A stretch of 8,430 nucleotides of DNA. Source: Pseudomonadota bacterium (GTDB lineage Bacteria > Desulfobacterota > Desulfarculia > Desulfarculales > JAHJDS01). Below, one piece after another: positions 5,976 through 8,430 of the stretch. Made by a program: the position numbers and the translations under genes. Position 1 is the first letter of the stretch; each line of letters begins with the position of its first letter. The stretch lies in the NCBI GenBank assembly GCA_018812395.1, contig JAHJDS010000447.1, positions 1-8,430 on the forward strand, given 5' to 3'. Below the pieces are notes generated by a model that saw only the letters and a program-made list of their open reading frames with translations, made no database searches and was not told the DNA's origin.

Positions 5976-8430
5976 TTACAATCCCGGCGTGCTCTCCTCG
6001 GTCTCCCGGCCGGTGAGGACCGTCAGCCGGACGGCCTTGACGGCCCGGTAGACACGGTCAAAGGCCCGCCGCACGCCGTCCACCGTCAGCAGATGGTCGT
6101 TGATCTTGATGCCGAACAGCCGCTCGTTCTCCTCCAGATAGGGCCGGATCAGCTCCCAATCGGCCTTGGTCATGGGCATGAACACCCCGCCGTTGAGCTG
6201 CTCGGCCACCAGTTGGCGGTGCGGATCGCGAACGTAGATCGCCCCGCCCGAGGCCAGGGAGAACAGGTTCGAGCCGGGGTAGGGCGTCGGCAGGGGGCTG
6301 ATCCGGCCGCGGTCGTCAATGCCCAGACCGTTCAAGACCACGAAGCCGCCTTCCTTAAGCGGATCGCCGGCCATGAACGACTCGGCCAGGTAGTCCAGGC
6401 AGGTGCCGTTGATGACCACCCGCGGTCGGCCGACGGCGTTGATCATCGGCCGGCCGGCGGCGTTGCCCAGGACGTACACGTCGCCGCCCTTGGCCCCGTA
6501 CAAAAAGGCCTGGCCCACGTCGCCGTGGACCACCAGCTTGCCCCGGGCCATGATCTGGCCCAGCTGGTCCTGGGCGTTGCCGTGGACGACCATCGTCAGG
6601 CCGTCGGCGCCCGAGGCCAGATAGTCGCCGGTCGAGCCGTAGGCGTCGATGACGACTCCGTCGCTGGCCGGCCCCAGGCCGCACCCCAGGAAACGCTGGC
6701 CGCGGTAGTTGTAACAGATGAACCGGCGCCAGCCGAGACCATGGGCCTGGACCACCAGGTTGGCGTCGCACTCCTCGCCCTCGGGCGGGAAGTCCCGGGC
6801 GTCGATGACCAGGATGGCCTCGTCGCCGGCGGGCGCCCGGAGCAGGTCCCGGGTTTCCCGGTCCAGTCGGGCCCAGGCGCTGTGACCTCCCGAGTCGAGC
6901 ACCGGCACGGCGCCCAGGACGTCGGCCATGGACAGGCCGATCATCTCCTTGACGCACCGGGGCCGGAGATGCCCGCAGTCCATCCGGGCGTCCAGGAGGC
7001 TGGTCAGGAGCGTCACCGTCTTTTGTCGCCGCTCGTCGGCGCTCTCCGCGGCGTAGAAGACCTTCCGGGTCAGCGAGGCCAGGTCGTCGAAGTTGCCGCC
7101 GGGCATCTTGGCCTGGACGAGGTCCGTCAACTCCTCGGCCGACAGCCGGTCGAATTGCCCGATCACCTCGTGGACCCAACTGCCCTCCGGCGGCCAGGTC
7201 TTCTCGGCGTTGTACTCGGCGCCCTGGGCGTAGGCCAGGGCCTGGCTCACGTCCCCGACCTCATTGTCCGTGTCCACGATGACCGGGACGCCGAACTTGT
7301 CGGTGCAAGTCATCCGCCGGCCGCCGTCCTCGGTGCGGTGCAGCCGGAAGATGAACGCCCCGCCGTCGGTGTGGGACCCGCCCCGGGCGTTCCAGTACTT
7401 GTCGGCCACCTGTCCCACCCGGCCGTCCTCCTCGGAGAGGCTCCGGAGCGTGGCGTCGATGGCCTGTTTCTCCGAGCAGATCAGCCCCAACTGGACCTCG
7501 CCCTCGTGGAGGGCGAATACCTGGGGCCGGAGCATGGCCGTGTCGGTGACGCCGATCAACTCCAAGTCGCCGGTGGCCACGTCGTTGCGGGCGATGATGA
7601 AGAACCAGGGGCCGTCGGGCGAGCCGTGGATGTGGCAGCGGTTGAGGGCGGCGTACACGGCCTGCCTGTCCGGGGCCAACTGGTCGAAGTCCAGCTCGGT
7701 GGTCGGGGCCAGGGCCTCGATGGCGTACTCCAGGGGGTAGCCGTAGGTCCGGGTCAGCAGATCGAACATCAGGGCCGAGACCTCGGTGTCGGTCATGAAC
7801 AGCGGGAAAAGATTTTGCTGGGCCAGGTACTCGGACACCGAGTGGTAGTTGGCGAAGTCGCCGTTGTGGACCAGGGCCATGTTGACGCCGGCGAAGGGGT
7901 GGGCCCCGCCCGGGTGCCACACCCGGCCCTTGGTCGGGTAGCGCTGGTGGGCGATCCAGACGTGGGCGGTGACGTCCTCCAACTGGTAGTACCGGACCAC
8001 GCCCTCGGCGTAGCCGACCGCTTTGAGGATCATCATGTCCCGACCGAAGCTCATGACAAAGGCCCGCTGCTCCTCGCCGGAATGGTAGTAGGTCCGGCTC
8101 AAGGAAAAGGCGCTCTGGGAGATGAACTCCTCCTCGGCCGCCCGGGAATCGCTCAGGCCGTTTTGCTCCCTGAAGGCCTTCAGTCGGTCGCTTTTAGGCC
8201 TGACGAAATAGCGCCACACCTCGGGCGGCTCCACCTCCAGGGCGTCGATCAACTCCCAGTCGTCCACCCGGGGCAGGGCCGCGGCGTGGACCACCTCCAG
8301 GGCGTCATTGATGTGGCCGGCCTCGACCAAGGGGCGCACCTCGGGATCGAGGTAGGCCACGTGGAGGAGGTAGTACTCGTCCAGGATTTCCCGGCTGACG
8401 CCCATCTGCTCGGGGTCCAGCCCCACGGCG
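5976..8430 (-). CDS. Glutamate synthase-type glutamine amidotransferase/GXGXG fusion, N-terminus cut
   Basis: About 817 codons are visible. The frame is open to the right edge, and the GTG at 8426 reads as an internal valine, so the start and the nucleophilic cysteine lie outside. Counting from 8426, residues about 150-400 are a class II glutamine amidotransferase. It has H-Q-R162-Y-P-T-K-G, V-H-N188-G189-D, and T-D213-T-E-V, corresponding to the GlmS Arg73, Asn98/Gly99 and Asp123 positions. After a helical linker (about 410-530), residues about 535-705 form the GXGXG beta-helix of the glutamate synthase large subunit, with 'GSTGDYLASGADG', 'HGNAQDQLG', 'HGDVGQAFLYGAKGGDVYVLGNAAG'. A further 110 residues follow. 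The FMN/[3Fe-4S] synthase domain of full-length GltB is absent, so this is the split form. It probably needs a separate FMN subunit and a reductase, neither in the window. Glutamine hydrolysis supplying ammonia for glutamate synthesis is inferred from the family. Confidence 0.85.
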   Translation of the reverse strand, partial: AVGLDPEQMGVSREILDEYYLLHVAYLDPEVRPLVEAGHINDALEVVHAAALPRVDDWELIDALEVEPPEVWRYFVRPKSDRLKAFREQNGLSDSRAAEEEFISQSAFSLSRTYYHSGEEQRAFVMSFGRDMMILKAVGYAEGVVRYYQLEDVTAHVWIAHQRYPTKGRVWHPGGAHPFAGVNMALVHNGDFANYHSVSEYLAQQNLFPLFMTDTEVSALMFDLLTRTYGYPLEYAIEALAPTTELDFDQLAPDRQAVYAALNRCHIHGSPDGPWFFIIARNDVATGDLELIGVTDTAMLRPQVFALHEGEVQLGLICSEKQAIDATLRSLSEEDGRVGQVADKYWNARGGSHTDGGAFIFRLHRTEDGGRRMTCTDKFGVPVIVDTDNEVGDVSQALAYAQGAEYNAEKTWPPEGSWVHEVIGQFDRLSAEELTDLVQAKMPGGNFDDLASLTRKVFYAAESADERRQKTVTLLTSLLDARMDCGHLRPRCVKEMIGLSMADVLGAVPVLDSGGHSAWARLDRETRDLLRAPAGDEAILVIDARDFPPEGEECDANLVVQAHGLGWRRFICYNYRGQRFLGCGLGPASDGVVIDAYGSTGDYLASGADGLTMVVHGNAQDQLGQIMARGKLVVHGDVGQAFLYGAKGGDVYVLGNAAGRPMINAVGRPRVVINGTCLDYLAESFMAGDPLKEGGFVVLNGLGIDDRGRISPLPTPYPGSNLFSLASGGAIYVRDPHRQLVAEQLNGGVFMPMTKADWELIRPYLEENERLFGIKINDHLLTVDGVRRAFDRVYRAVKAVRLTVLTGRETEESTPGL

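Noticed and set aside
7261..7920. Alternative minus- and plus-strand frames over the amidotransferase domain
   Set aside because: They overlap the catalytic motifs of the amidotransferase and lack any domain of their own.

Overview
This is a very GC-rich bacterial window (third codon positions are almost all G or C) with tightly packed genes. It holds six protein genes, two of them cut by the window edges, and one intergenic stretch of about 250 bases. I see no RNA gene, mobile element, CRISPR array or phage gene. The gene set (polyferredoxin, DUF362 and DUF6599 proteins, an iron-sulfur aldo/keto reductase, and a glutamate synthase split into separate domains) points to an anaerobic or microaerobic environmental bacterium. 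Desulfobacterota or an anaerobic planctomycete-like lineage would fit, but the sequence does not settle the phylum.

Positions 1-5038 (+ strand) look like the end of one operon with four genes: a DUF6599 protein (5' end outside the window), a Tat-exported DUF362 protein (4-base overlap with the first), a membrane polyferredoxin that looks like a NapH-like membrane half fused to a NapG/MauM-like soluble half (3-base gap), and a Tat-exported iron-sulfur aldo/keto reductase (57-base gap). A strong rho-independent terminator follows the reductase. The signals place the DUF362 protein, the reductase and the C-terminal half of the polyferredoxin on the outer face of the cytoplasmic membrane. The polyferredoxin even carries an internal twin-arginine motif just before its last membrane helix. 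I read the operon as an uncharacterised membrane-to-periplasm electron-transfer module feeding an exported reductase. That function is inferred; the topology signals are seen.

Positions 5039-5236 are non-coding: a TTGACA box, several short inverted repeats and a good ribosome binding site lead into a creatininase-family metallohydrolase (5237-5965, + strand). That gene runs convergently, with only 10 bases between stop codons, into a minus-strand gene filling the rest of the window (5976-8430, N-terminus missing). It encodes a class II glutamine amidotransferase domain joined to a GXGXG (glutamate synthase alpha-subunit C-terminal) domain, with no FMN-binding synthase domain. This is the split glutamate synthase arrangement known from archaea and several anaerobic bacteria. 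Its synthase and reductase partners are not in the window.
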